Below, piece after piece: positions 35,706 through 48,800 of a stretch of 64,000 bases of DNA; the stretch's first letter is position 1; each line of letters begins with the position of its first letter. Source of the stretch: Dactylonectria macrodidyma (lineage: Eukaryota > Ascomycota > Sordariomycetes > Hypocreales > Nectriaceae); assembly GCA_020744425.1 (NCBI GenBank), contig JAGMUV010000005.1:3534001-3598000 (forward strand). The letters are read 5' to 3'. The notes under the pieces are model-generated. The model had not been told where the DNA came from. It saw only the letters and a program-made list of their open reading frames with translations, and ran no database searches. The position numbers and the translations under genes were made by a program.

Positions 35706-38507
35706 ATGCTCGTCAAGAGTCTTGTCTGGGCGTTACCGCTCTTCTTCCGACCCGCCCATGCCTTAGAGGAATCTGCGGAATCTAAAAAGTCTGCAGAAGC
35801 TGTAGAAGCTGCAGAAGCTCGAAAAGCTCTAGACGCATATATGCGGTCACCGTACTGTCTAACGAGAGGCTGCAACCTCCTCGCAGCACAGCTCTCAGAA
35901 CACGTGACAAAAAAGACGGACGAGGTTGACCCTTGCGTAGAGTGGGATGAATGTAAGTGGTGTTCTCTCTCTCTCTCTCTCTCTCATGTTTCGATGATTG
36001 CTTACCTAGTCTGTGCATAGATGTGTGCGGACAGTACGGTGTGAGGAAAAACTTCTTTCAGGTAGACGATTTTCCAACGCTACGTGAGTGGGATGAAGAA
36101 GTCAACCTGACGACAACAACACCCCGTGAAGGCAATGCGTTGCTGGCAAACTACCTTATCACCAGCGCACCAATAGTGAGACACCCTTCTCCAATACACA
36201 CTTGTGCGGGCATGCATACTAACATGTAAACAACAGTCGCTCGCTAAAAGGCCTGAATATATGAACGAAACTTACTTTGGCCGCATGCAGACATACTGGA
36301 ATACCTGCCTGGATTATCATGCATCCGATATGGCCGGACTAAAGCCTCTCCAAAAGATTATCGACAAAATCCACGCCGCCTTCAGTAAATATGATGCTCG
36401 CGTCGAGCAGATACAGAAGGGCAAATCCGAACCGCTTTTGAACACATCCAGAGATGTAGATTCTTTTGACGGAGCCATCATTCAGAACGCATCTATTGCA
36501 ATGAGTGAGTACCGGATATGGAGCTTTGCTAAGCTCACGCCACAACAATCACTTTTCAATTCTGTAAGTCATGGGCGTACCCTAGCGGGTACCGCTGAAA
36601 AGTCACTGACAGAATGTGACTTAGTCCACCATGAGGGTCGGCGTGGTACCCTATATCGGTAATGGGCTACCGCGAAGGGAATTATATGACGATGAAGACA
36701 TCGTGGATATGTACACGAACATCATTGCCAGATTCTTCAGGCAAACATATAAGAATCTGGGGAAACCCGATTCCTTGGATTTCGCCAAGCAGGTTGTCAC
36801 CCTTGAACACCAAATTTTGGATATCGCGCCTCATTCCCAGGCTTGGCAAAGGATTAAGGTATGGGAATTTGCGTCGTCTCTTTCTTTTCCTTATCTTATT
36901 CTGACCTTCTCCCAACACGAAGCCATTAACTTGGATCCACTAACATACGATTGTAGGAAAATACCGTCCAAATGTCAGTCGATGAACTTTCATTGTTAGT
37001 TCCAGAAATTCGGGTGGGAGGGGTTGTACGCCACCAGCCAGGCATGTATAAACAACATCACATTGATGAACTTGAGGTCATGTTCCCCCAGTATTGGCAA
37101 GACCTGCGAGGCATCATCCACGGCACTTCAAAGAATGCCGTAAGAGCTTACATTATCTGGAAGGCGTTCGTTCAGACGCAAGAACTCCTCAAGCATCATG
37201 TGGTGGACGATTATCGCGACCTCATGAGCGAAATCATGGGGACGGTACGCAGAACGTGATCCCCGATGTGATAACATGTTGCTAATGGGACCGACAGAAG
37301 CGATCCTGGCGGCCGGGAAAGAGCTGCTTAGAACAAACTGCAAAGCATTATGGACCAATGTTGAGCTCGTTGTATGTCAACACCACGTGGCTCAGCTTCA
37401 ATGATAATTTTGCCCAGCCTATCTTCAAAGAACTAAAGCGAGCGTACGTCAAGTTAATTCAGGATACACCGTGGATGGATCCCTCGACTAGGGGGAATGC
37501 CATAACAAAGATGAAGAACATGAGCATCATGCATGGATTCACGAAAAAGGTAAGTGTACGAGCAGGTTCCACGTCTCAGGGATACTAACCACCTCCGTAT
37601 GTAGAACCCAAACTTGACGAAATGGAGCGAGATCGAAGACTTCTTTGAAGGCGCCCCAACAAACTTAACAAAAAAGAATTCGTGGGGCTGGTATCACGCA
37701 GACGACTATCTCGCGATGGAGGCGTGGTATATGCGAAAGGCGTGGGAAAAGGAGCTTCACGAGCCGCCAAACAAGTTCAAGTGGGATGTCAATTCCCTGA
37801 GCATGGAGCCCTACTACTCACATCAACTGAACACAGTAGTTGCTCCAGCAGGCATCATGCAGTTTCCCTTGTTGGATTTCACGTTCCCGTTTTACGCAGT
37901 CTTCGCCGGCTTCGGATCTCTTATTTCTAAGGTCATGTTTCACGCGATTGACGCCCAGGGCAGAATGTTTGCGCCAGACGGTACGCTGGACAGCTGGATG
38001 ACGAGCACAGACATCAAAAGATACGATGACCGCCAACAATGTTTCGAAGACAAATACAGCGCGCTCACTACAACGACGGATGACGGCGAGGTCCTCAGCA
38101 TCAAGGGCAAGCAGGTTGCGGACGAGGTCATCGCAGACATTTACGGGCACGAAGTAGCATACAACGCTTGGAAGGGCTATATAGATAGCAAGAGGGACAA
38201 GAGGCTGTGGGAGTATGGGTTCTATACCCCTGAAAAGATGTTTTGGATTATCCGATCTATGCGATACTGCACCTTGGAGCAGCCCGGGGTGCTCGCCCAG
38301 AAGGTGAGTACAAGCACTCGCCCACCCTGGCGCATCGAGGTCTCAGAGACGTTGAAGAGCTCGAGGGCTTGGAACGAGGCTTTTGGTTGTAAGCCGACCA
38401 AGTCAGAAAGGATGTGTAGGGTCTGGGGCAACGAACGGTTCTACCAGCAGATGGGCGACGAGCCGACTTATAAGCCCGCCAAAAAGGAGGAGCTAGTCAA
38501 GGCATAG
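35706..38507 (+). CDS. Secreted M13 (neprilysin-like) protein, predicted catalytically dead
   Basis: Seven exons: 35706-35952, 36021-36175, 36237-36563, 36625-36858, 36957-37244, 37298-37549 and 37605-38507. The product is 801 residues, normal for M13. The N-terminus LVKSLVWALPLFFRPAHA looks like a signal peptide. The M13 hallmark DPCVEWDEYVCGQY (about residues 78-91) and the C-terminal CRVW (772-775, followed by 26 extra residues) confirm the family. The zinc motif HExxH is replaced by KVMFH (610-614), so the first His ligand and catalytic Glu are missing. The second motif is kept as EVIAD (Glu675, Asp679). The transition-state His of the HSPxxxR motif is Ser/Thr while Arg744 remains, and the NAY/F substrate motif is degenerate. 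Several N-glycosylation sequons are present. The reading frame is intact through seven exons, which argues against a pseudogene. A binding, decoy or regulatory role outside the cell is inference. AATAAA at 38664 may serve polyadenylation. Confidence 0.86.
35964..35985 (+). repeat. (TC)11 microsatellite in intron 1 of the M13-type gene
   Basis: Twenty-two bases of TC repeat inside the 68 bp first intron (35953-36020), between the GTAAGT donor and the GCATAG acceptor. Confidence 0.95.
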
Positions 38508-40531
38508 AACAAGGCGAAAAAATGGCGAGGATAATGGGAGGAAGGGAAGAGCAGAGCGAAGGAGGGGAAGGAGGGGAAGGAGAAGAAGCTTAACACTGGG
38601 CCAAAAAGACAAAACTGAACAGGCCGGTAGGTATAGGTAAGAGACGGAGGTGAGAAAGTATACAATAAACACTTTTTCGAATAATTGCATTCTTACGAGG
38701 TCGAGCCTACTAGTGAGGTGGATACATAAAGACACACCAATAAGTAAAAGTGAGAATGATCAGTGACCATGGTGTTTGTCCAAGTTCGCCAGCATCAGGA
38801 TTCCATGTCCATTGACGCTGCAAGAGGGTGGACAGTCAGTCGATAACCCACCTGAAAGCCCAAATCCAGCAAGCAACTAGTCTAGGGGTAGGTAAGTGTC
38901 AAACGCGGCGCGTGAGGCATCATGGTTTCTTCCAAGCATCTTATGTAAGTTTTGTTAAATGTCCTGTCAAGCCTGCTGAGGAAGATGGGCGATAGTGGCT
39001 CCGCCCCAACAGCCTTGTTTTCGGCCCTCTTTCCAGCCACGGACTCCAGGAAGATGCCTGTGAGCAGAGCCGCGCACGGTAGGTCGGAGGCGAGAATCTT
39101 CTCTGCAACCCCCCTGGTCATGTATGTGGATGTTTGTTGAAGTTTTGTCGGTGCGCGCTCTCATCCACGTCTTGCTTGACTCGAGCAAGTCGAGCTACCC
39201 TACACCAAGAAGGCCAAAAAATGCAAAGTTAGCTGTCGGGTCACTCGCCCTTCATTTAGAGGTAATAGGGCCGGACACGTGTCGCCCAGCGTGACCGCTT
39301 CCCAACTTGGATCTGGCTGGGATCTTGGTGGCGCGCCACTGACGTCATGTCGCATCCTAAGGGCACAAAGACGTCATGCATGGGGGCGACTCCAAACCTG
39401 GCGGCTGCTTCAGGCGACGGTGAGCGCACGCACGAGGTACGAGAGCACACGACGCGAGACATTGAAACCGAAATCCGTTGCTGACAGCAGAGGAGCCGGC
39501 CATGCAGCTCTTCATCCCGTTAATCCCGTCCATGTCGGACTTGTTAATTCCCTAGGTAGCATCGACAGTTTCTTCAACCAGCACACTACTCAATTACTGA
39601 GGGTTGTAAACGAATCAAACTGGCGCCTGGCAGCGTCGAGAGTGGTTGCTCAAGGGCCCATCAACGTGTGTGGGGGCGAAGAGGGGGCGGAGGAAGCAGA
39701 GAAATCCCTCCATCCTGTGGTGCCCGTTGCGGGACGGACGTTCTACGCGCCGTGTCTTGGCGGTGCAGGAGGTATCAACCGGAATCAAGCCTTTTTTTCT
39801 TTTTTTCTTTTTGGTGGTAGATGGCACTGAACACCATGATACAGTAGCACTGTATTACAGTTTGCGTATAACATGGTAGACTATCGGTAGGCCCCTGGGC
39901 AATGGTGGAGAAGCGTCAACAGACACAGGATGCCAGGTCTGTAAGTGTGAGCAGCAGGGAAGCAAATTGGAACAACTGGGTCAGATAACGAGCAGGGGCA
40001 AAGTCACTTCCCCGGCCCCATTCCGTCCTTTCCATGCTACGAAGGCGCGTGCTATGCCGAGACGCCGAGACCCAATCTGTGCTACATCCGTACTTGGGAA
40101 AATGAAACGGAGAAGTTGGCCCTGAGGGAAGATTCTCGCCCGCCGGGATGCCACATCTAATACGTTGCGATGCGCCATTGTTGTTGTTGGCGAGAGCGAG
40201 GGCGAAGACGAAGACGAAGGCCGAGGACAAGGACGAGGTCGAGGTCCCAAGCGAGGGTGACGGTGAGGGGGAGAGTAACAGCATGCGCAGTTTAATCTCT
40301 CCCGGCTTAACACCCGCTCGGGCCAGGATGCAATTTGATTTGACGAATAACGGTTGGAATAGGCCCTGGCCGCTGAAGGAGTCAGTCAGCATGATGTCAA
40401 TTGGGTGTCGACAACAGCCCGCCTCAGCTTGGCAGAGTCAGGAACGAATGAGAAACCCAGCGGCCGACGTCAATGCTACTCATGACGCTCATGACCCGGT
40501 GTCAGGAGATCCGTACCATTGCGGATTTGAC

Positions 40532-40560
40532 GGCTCTGGGGCTCTGGGGCTCTGGGGCTC
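40532..40560 (+). repeat. 8 bp tandem repeat
   Basis: GGCTCTGG is repeated three times perfectly with a partial fourth copy, in a gene-free region. Confidence 0.92.
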
Positions 40561-41210
40561 GGAGGCGCAAAGGCTTGAGGGTATATCGTAGTACGCTTTG
40601 TAGTGTTTGCCCATCGAAATCTGTGTTGCGGTGGGTGGCGGGACAGCCGATGATATTCAAGAGGGATCGCCGATCTGGAAGGGAAGGTGGAATGGGACGC
40701 CTCAGCGGGTTCTAACTTCTAGCGTCTCGCGTAGCAGGGGAGTCCATGACGAGGGAGAGGACGAAGAGTCGCCCTGGGTTATCATCGTAGGGATGTTTAT
40801 TTGTGTGTCATGATTGATGCCGCATGCCATGGATGAGAGTAGCTTTGAGAGACAAGCAAAACGAGGCACAAATACTGGGGAACCTAGGAGGGTCGACAGC
40901 CTGGCAGGTGGATGGGATGGACGAGGGGAGCATTCACTCAGCGGTGCAGCCCATCTGCCGATCACCGCCTTGGCTTCTGCGGTAACAACCAAGTTCCGGG
41001 GCTACGGCCGAATAAGTGCAGAAGCCGAATTAATACGCCAAGAATGGACATTAGACATGTGTACACGGCACACACGTACGTAGTACGACCCGAGTGATGC
41101 ATTCAGTGTCCATGTGGGTGAAGCAATTACTGGCTTACCGTTGGTCAGACCCGTGGTTCCTGTAATTAAGCTATGTATAGACCAGGTTGAGGAGGGCAAC
41201 GACGTTTGTC

Positions 41211-41250
41211 AGGGACTTTAGGGGACTCTCAGGGACTTTCAGGGACTGTC
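41211..41250 (+). repeat. 10 bp tandem repeat, 4 units
   Basis: Units AGGGACTTTA, GGGGACTCTC, AGGGACTTTC and AGGGACTGTC lie head to tail, about 1.6 kb before the second kinase. Confidence 0.88.
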
Positions 41251-42179
41251 GCAGGCGCATTGTGGCATGCTGGTGCCAGTGCTGTACGCATACGTACATA
41301 AGCCATAGGGTAATAGGGCGGGTTTTGGTGGAGTTGACATGGAACCCGAAGTGTTGCAACGGAGGCGTTCAAGGGGGGAACCGGGTTAGCAGAACCTGCC
41401 AGGCAGGGGAGGGCGCTGTCGACCTACGTCAGGGAGTCGTCGACTCTGCAGGCTAATATCCAATTAATCCAACACAGTAGTTTTTTTTTCTTTGGGGGTG
41501 AGGGGGCCAATTCCGCCCAACCGGGGGTGTTTGTGTGTTCCTCTGTCAGTGTCTTGTGGTTTGTTGGTCTGCCAAAGCGAAAGAGAGAGTGTGTGAGTAG
41601 AGTAAGGAGAGCGAGGGATAGAGAAAGGGCGGTGGGACCCCTTTATTGTGCGACTTAGGATCGCGACAAGACTTGGTTCTCCGTTGCAGATGGTGAGGCA
41701 CAGTCAGAGCAGAGTGACGTGCGTGACGGTGACGGTGACAGTGAACGCATGATTCCATAAGTAGCTGAACTGGGTGCTGCAACTGGTTGGCTGCTGGTTG
41801 GCGACTTGACTGGGTTGGCTTTGGTGGGCTACCTAATAAACCTGGCTAACTGCTAACTTGGGTCGGGGTGGTTTAGGGCCCCGGGGTGGCTTTTCGGTGG
41901 CCCCCTTCACCTACGTCATCGCAAGCCTGTTGCGCCCAGTCCTGTCCTACCATTTCTGCAGTCATCCCTGTCCACTCTTTCCCACGAGCATGGGCCATTT
42001 GCCCATCATGGGGGGGCAACGGGGGGCAACGGGGACCGCCACTAAACAATTGACCATCCAAGATTGGCCTGTCTCTTGCGTTTTGCCTGCTCTCTGCGCG
42101 ACCGTCCTACTGCCACAAAAGTAACTTGACGCTTGCCTCCAAGAGTCTACTCTACGTACTTGCGTACTGCTGCCTCCTC

Positions 42180-42206
42180 TGTGCCTTCTGTGCCTTCTGT
42201 GCCTTC
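42180..42206 (+). repeat. 9 bp tandem repeat, 3 units
   Basis: TGTGCCTTC is repeated three times in the pyrimidine-rich leader or promoter region of the second kinase. Confidence 0.92.
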
Positions 42207-42844
42207 TGAAAGAGTCCTGTGGGATCCCCAACCTGGCACCATTCGAATCGGACAGGGCTGGCTCTACCTTAACCTAAGCAAGCCAACTTCCGCCCACCAC
42301 CACATCCAGGACGACGACCTCCACGACATCCACGTCCACCACCACCGCCACCACTACCTTCTCATTCTCTGCGGCCCCCCCCTTCCTTCCAAAGGGACAC
42401 AGGGATAGACACAAGAGGATCATAAGCCAACCGTCGATACCGAACATTGCCGATTTTTTTTTTCTGATTTTGTTTTCCACCCCGAACCGCCTCTGTGGCT
42501 GTTGTTCGCCGTGTCAACCGCCACAGTTCCTCCCCAGACCTGCCTATCCAAAGTACACCACGACCGCCGCGTCGAGCTTGCCTCCGACCAGAAGGAAAGC
42601 AAAAGCGAAAGTAAAAGGAAAGCGTGAAGGGCAAGGGAATAGGAAAGGAAACCTTTTCGCTACTTGGTCCCATTTGTTTGGTCCCAGTCATTTGCCCTCT
42701 CCGCCCACCCTCGTTTTCCACACGTCCCGTCGCTCAACGCCTGACGCTCTGGACTGCCTACGTTCCGCCTTGTATGTGGCCAGTTTAATCCTCACCCGAG
42801 CGCCAACTCTCTGTCTACCTCGTCACTGCCTTCGTTTTCCCTGA

Positions 42845-45800
42845 ATGAGGCATCCGCGTCCCATCCCGCCTTCCGAAGACCACGAGGCCCCTTCTGCTTC
42901 GATATCGACGCGCCAATTCTGTTTGCCGACTCGCCTCGCTAATCACAACGGAAAGTACCCGTTGTTCCTAACCACGCAGAAACCGTCCTCGATTGTCGTC
43001 AGAGATGGAGGTGTAGTGCCAGGGACAACTTCAGTCTGGCCTGCAACTGTGACTACGGTCCCGAATGCGACGGTCACGGCGCGTCATGCAATGATGGATC
43101 GCCACTCCAGCCACCTCCCGAATTCGCCTCTGGAGGTTCCAGGAGTTCCACCGCCCGCCGTGATGACGAGAGAAACACGATCCGCCGAGGAGAGCTCTTT
43201 CTCCCCCACTCAGGAACCAGAGCGGACTACGCCCACGGAGACTGCACCCGTTGTCGCACACGAGGACCCGTCAAATCCCTTACTGCAAAACTATGGAAAC
43301 GTTGCGGCCCCAGATCTAACCTCTTCACAGCAGCAGCTCAATGAGTATCGAGCAAAACTGGCGAGGGACCTGGAACAGAGAGAACTCTCTTCTCGAGGAC
43401 TGTCACCAAGTCCAGCCAACAAGTTTCGAGTATCACCCATCCCCGAAGAAGGACTATCAAGTCCGTCTACTCAGGCCTCCGTATTGACCACTGCGTCCAC
43501 CGAGTCTGCCGCTACCATCCGTGGCTATCCTACCCCTGCACCTGTTGCTGGTACACCATCCTACCCATTCCCTAGGATGGCCCCCGCCGGCTTCGTGCCT
43601 ACGTATCTGCACAAACCCTTCACTACCCTCTCACCGACCGGCAACCCTAACTTCCCCTCGTTCGAATCAATGGGAATGGGCGCTCAAGACAAGGTTCTTT
43701 CCGGAAACTCGACACCCGCTTCTGCCTTCACCTTCAACCCTTCCTTTATGTCACCCCAACCTGACAACGCTAATTTTCCTAATCCTAATCTTTACGATCT
43801 ATCCTTGATGCTCAGTGCCGAGCCCGGTTTAGATGCGTGGTGGAATACGGTTGTTCAGATCATGAAGGATGTCTACAAGGCCGAACGTGTCACCCTGGCC
43901 GTACCTGCTGATACGACAGACATTGAAAATGTTCCATGGGGTCAAAAAGCTACGTACAACGAACACAAGGAAGACGACTTGAGTCTCGGATACATGGCAA
44001 GGCAGGGTTACGAGAGCACCATTCTCACTAGCGACCAGGGTCAGTCCGAGGGAATCATGTCGCCTCCCGATGATACACTCAAAGTCAGCTCTGCTGCGCG
44101 ACCTGGACTGTATAGCCGCCACTCCTTTACATCTTACGAGGAGAACAAAGAGAAATCCCAGGACAGATCGCCTGCACCGTCTCGTCGGCCTTCCTATTTG
44201 AAGCGGAGTCAGAGCAACTTGCCGCCGAGCCAGTTTGCCAAAGCCTTGCCGCCTGATTATGCCCCGCTCAACAAGACCGCTCTTGACGAGCACGATGCCA
44301 ACGAACAACACGTCCCGAGCTGGGAAGCTCCTCTCATCGCCGAGAAGCAGGGCGAAGGCCGTATGCTACCTGTCTTGCAGGCCCTTGACTATGAAGCAGA
44401 CCCCCTCATTGACCACAGCGGCGTTATGCGAGTTCTTGAGCGAGGCAGAACTATTGCACTCACCCGGACGTATCCATATCTCGCCGATCAAGTATCAGAG
44501 CAACCTAGCCAACCAAGGCCAGCTCCTAAAGAAAACGCTCCCGACTCGTCCACCAGGCCAATTCACCGGCAGCGGTCCGAGTCGTTCTCGAAGCTGTCGT
44601 CCATTTTCAGTGTGGTGTCTGCCTCCCGTGTGCCCGCTCGAAGCAAAACCCATTCGGGAGAGAGAGCAAAGGCATTGACTTCGCGCCTGGAAAGTCGTTT
44701 GGAAGAAGATAGGCCGAGGCCACCAACTCCAAAATACGAAGAGTTCGAACAAGCACCCCCGTCGCCTTGGTCACAATCCCCGGCACCTTCGCCTGCCATC
44801 CGTGCGGACCCGAAAGACAACCCATTCTTCACGGACGCCATGGTTGACGAGGATTCCTTCAACCCCGCCACAGGCACGAGTGACTACAAGGGAATACCTC
44901 CTCCAGAGGCAATTGGAGTGGACAACTCGTGGACGGTGCTTCATATCCCATTAACTCACGTTCTCCTGTCGAAACCGACTCATTCTTTTAAACTCGATAG
45001 TACCACGTTTGAGGAGAAACTTAACTCTTGGGAAAAGTACGAATGTCCTCCCAGTACCGAAAAAGGTGGTCGACACACGCCAGATAGTGCCAAGAAGGAC
45101 AAGCCTGCTCCGATCGCCATTCTGTCGATTCTAAGCCCGATTATCCCGTACCCCTCCAATTTGCGGCATTCTCTTGAACACTTGGCGCCACATATGGCCA
45201 CGAGCTTCTCCCTGTGCCGCCACTACACCAACCTGGAGACAGAACTGGCAGGAATGCAACGCAAGAGGCCACAGACGACTGGGTTTGGTGCAGTGACCGC
45301 TGATGGACGAGCACTGGAAAACTTGACGTTCCTACCAACCGACGACCTCGCTCCTAATCAATCTATGGCTGGAAGCTTGACAAGTCCGAGCGATTATTCG
45401 ACCGTCTCCAAAAGTGCAACCGTGTCGCCTCTTGGTACACCCGGGTGGGAGCAAGGGTCGATGAACTACCTCACAGACAAGCGACAACATCCCACTCCAA
45501 GTCCAGGCGGTCTCTCGCAAGGAGAAGGATATTTCAGTGCCAGGCAACGGTCAGTGTCTACTCGACCAGAGTCTTTTGGCCCAGGTGTTCAACGGTCTCG
45601 AAGAGGGTCCAAAGAGAACTCGCCCCCTGAAAAGCGGCAGTCTCGTTTGGCCAACGCGTCATCATTCCAAAACCTGCCTGATGCTGCGGTGACTGTTGAC
45701 AAGGCTGTTCGCAGCGTTGAGGACCCCGCGAGCAGTTCGAGCAAGAAGATGTTGCAACAAGACTCGCAACAAGTGAGCAAAAACACAACAAGCCCCAGCA

Positions 45801-48800
45801 CCGAAGGAGCTGCCAGAAATTCGGTTGACTCTACGAAGCCAGAACAGGGATCTTCTCGTCACGGACACACGATGCTGCACTCGTACGGAGCAGATTTCGC
45901 CTCCACCTTCCAGTCACTGCCTCCGAGCTCGACACTAAACAATAAGCCACTGCTAGCCTCTCAACCAACCCGTAGTGGCTCAATCACGACTGGACCAGGG
46001 GACATGCCGCCGCCATCCGACAGGTTGAAAGGCCTCATCCTAGATTCGCTCCCAGCCCACGTTTTTGTTGCCCTGCCACAAACAGGCGAGATAGTCTGGG
46101 TGAATAGCCGCTATCTCTCTTATCGAGGACAGACGGCAGCTGATCTTGCGGCGGACCCTTGGGGGAGTCTTCATGACGATGATCGTGATGGGTACCTGAA
46201 AGCATGGAGTCACTCTGCTCGGACCGGAGAGCAGTTCTCCAGGACTGTTCGCATAAAACGCTTTGATGGCGCGTATCGTTGGTTTTATGCCAGAGCGGTG
46301 GCATCGAAGGACAAGCGGGGCGTCATCATGCAGTTCTTGGGATCATACATGGACATACACGACCAGCACATTGCAGAGCTGAAGGCTGCACGCCAGGAAG
46401 AAATTGAGGCCTCTGAAGCTAAGCACCGGTTGTTGGCCAACTTGATCCCGCAAATCATCTTCACTGCTACCGAGGACGAGGGAATTACCTTTGCCAACGA
46501 GCAGTGGCTCTTGTATACGGGGCAAACCTTCCATGACTCACTAGGCCTTGGATTCATGGATTATGTTCATCCGGATGATCTGGCAAGATGCAGAATCCCT
46601 ACTACCCACCCCCATACCTCTCTCCACCGAAAGCGTGACAGCAGCAGTGTCTACCGAGAATCTGCGTCCTCCGAGGCGACCTCGACGAGTACAGTCCATG
46701 CCCAGGGTTCTCATACCGCCCACGACGCCTTACCCTCCCTCTCCCGAAACAGCAGCTCTGGTAGCAGTTCTGTATACGAGTGGCCAGCTGATCTCACCGA
46801 GCTCGCTCGCAAGGGCGTGATCAAGGTCGCGAACGACAGCGCTGGAAGAGTTTCATACACCACCGAGGTTCGGCTGTTGTCTAAAGCAGGAGAATACAGG
46901 TGGCACCTTATTCGATGTGTAGAGATCGATACCATCGACTTTGGCCGAGGCGCCAGTTCTTATTTCGGCTCGGCGACTGACATCAACGACCATAAGCTCC
47001 TCGAGGCGAAACTCAAAGAAGCCATGGAGACGAAGAGCAGATTCCTTAGCAACATGTCTCACGAAATTCGAACGCCTCTCATTGGAATCTCGGGAATGGT
47101 CAGCTTTCTTCAAGACACTACTTTGAATGAAGAGCAACTCGATTACACGAACACTATCCAAACGAGTGCCAACAGTCTGATCATGATTATTAATGACATT
47201 CTGGACCTGTCAAAGGTTGATGCGGGCATGATGAAGCTGAAATACGAGTGGTTCCACACGCGGTCTCTCATCGAGGATGTCAATGAACTTGTTTCGACAA
47301 TGGCGATTGCTAAACGTCTGGAGCTGAACTACCTCGTGGAAGCTGACGTGCCCGCTTGGGTCAAGGGAGATAAGGTCCGGATACGCCAAGTGTTGCTCAA
47401 CGTTATTGGAAACGCCATCAAGTTCACCTCTGAGGGTGAGGTCTTCAGTCGATGCAGGGTATACCGTGAAGAGAGGACGGATGTAAACGAAAACGAGATG
47501 ATGCTCGAATTTGCAATCACCGATACCGGACGTGGATTCACCAAGGAAGAAGCTGAACTGATGTTCAAGCCATTCAGCCAAATTGACGGAAGCAGCACCC
47601 GCCAACACGGTGGTAGTGGCCTAGGTCTGGTCATTTCGAGACAGCTCGTGGAGCTCCATGGCGGTACTATGGAGGGCAAAGCTATCCCTGGGAAGGGATC
47701 GACATTCACATTCACGGCAAAGTTTGCGCTACCGACAGCAGATGATCGACCAAATCTCCCAGACAGTCCTCAACCGACGGCCGTTTTCACTCCGAGGCCA
47801 GAGGTGACGTTCAATGTTCCCGGAAATATCAGGCCGCTGCCGCCACCCAAGCACCAGCCAATCGCCGGAATCTCAACTCCCAACCCCGACATCGACTTTG
47901 TCTCCCCTGTTGCTTCAACTGGTAGCTCAAACCCATCGGTTCACTCTAGTCGATCGCAAGCTACCGACCGGTCATCCGCGACGTCCATTAACACAGGCCT
48001 AGCTCGATTCAGTGAAGCTGCCAAGGCCAGTGGACAAGACTTGTCCCAGATGAAGCTGGAGATGCCGTCGGGTCGAAGCTCCCCTGGCTCCCAGCTTGTT
48101 TTGCCTGGGGCTGCGGATCATGCATTATCTGAGGACTTCCGCCCGCCGATGTATTCGATTCTCATCATCTGCCCCCAATTCCATAGTCGCGAAGCCACGA
48201 CCCAACACATCGAGATGACGCTACCAAAGGATGTGCCGCATCAACTCACCGCACTGGCGACAGTGGAGGAGGCTCAGACGTTGATTGGAGGTGATGATCC
48301 TATTAGGTTTACACACATTGTTATCAACCTGCCTTCAGCTGCCGCGATCATCTCTCTCATGCAAGAGATCACCAAGACACAATCGATTGACAAGACGACG
48401 ATTGTAGTCCTTTCCGACTCTGTGCAACGGCAGTCGGTTTTGAAGCTAGCGGCTGATACAAAAGACCAACGCCTCCTCTCCGAGAATATGGTGACCTTCA
48501 TTTATAAGCCGGTCAAGCCGTCGCGGTTTGCCGTTATCTTCGATCCAAACAAAATGCGAGACCTGAGCATCGACCGAAATCGCTCTACAGCGCAGCAGAT
48601 GGTTGAGAATCAGAAGGCTAGCTACCTGGAAATTGAACGACGCATGGGCAACAAGGGGTACAGGGTGCTCCTGGTCGAAGATAACCCTGTTAACCAGAAG
48701 GTGCTCATGAAGTACCTTAAAAAGATAGGAGTCGACGTGGAGATCGCCGTAGATGGAGCGGAGTGTACGGAAATGGTTCTGTCCAAGCCGCATCAAACCT

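Larger units (their letters stand above)
38508..42844. other. Gene-free stretch before the second kinase
   Basis: This 4.3 kb stretch follows the M13-type gene and precedes the large kinase. The part from about 41.8 kb is pyrimidine-rich on the + strand and probably holds the promoter and long 5' leader of the kinase. A 183-codon ORF at 39279-39830 lacks any recognisable feature. Tandem repeats of 8, 10 and 9 bp units are listed separately. Confidence 0.55.

Noticed and set aside
38303..38346. GTGAGT donor-like site inside the last exon of the M13-type gene
   Set aside because: Using it with the CAG at 38346 gives a 44 bp intron and an immediate stop; read-through gives the family-typical end (WRI...AFGC...CRVW).
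39279..39830. + strand ORF of 183 codons
   Set aside because: No motif, mixed composition, ends in a T-rich run; no supporting splice structure.
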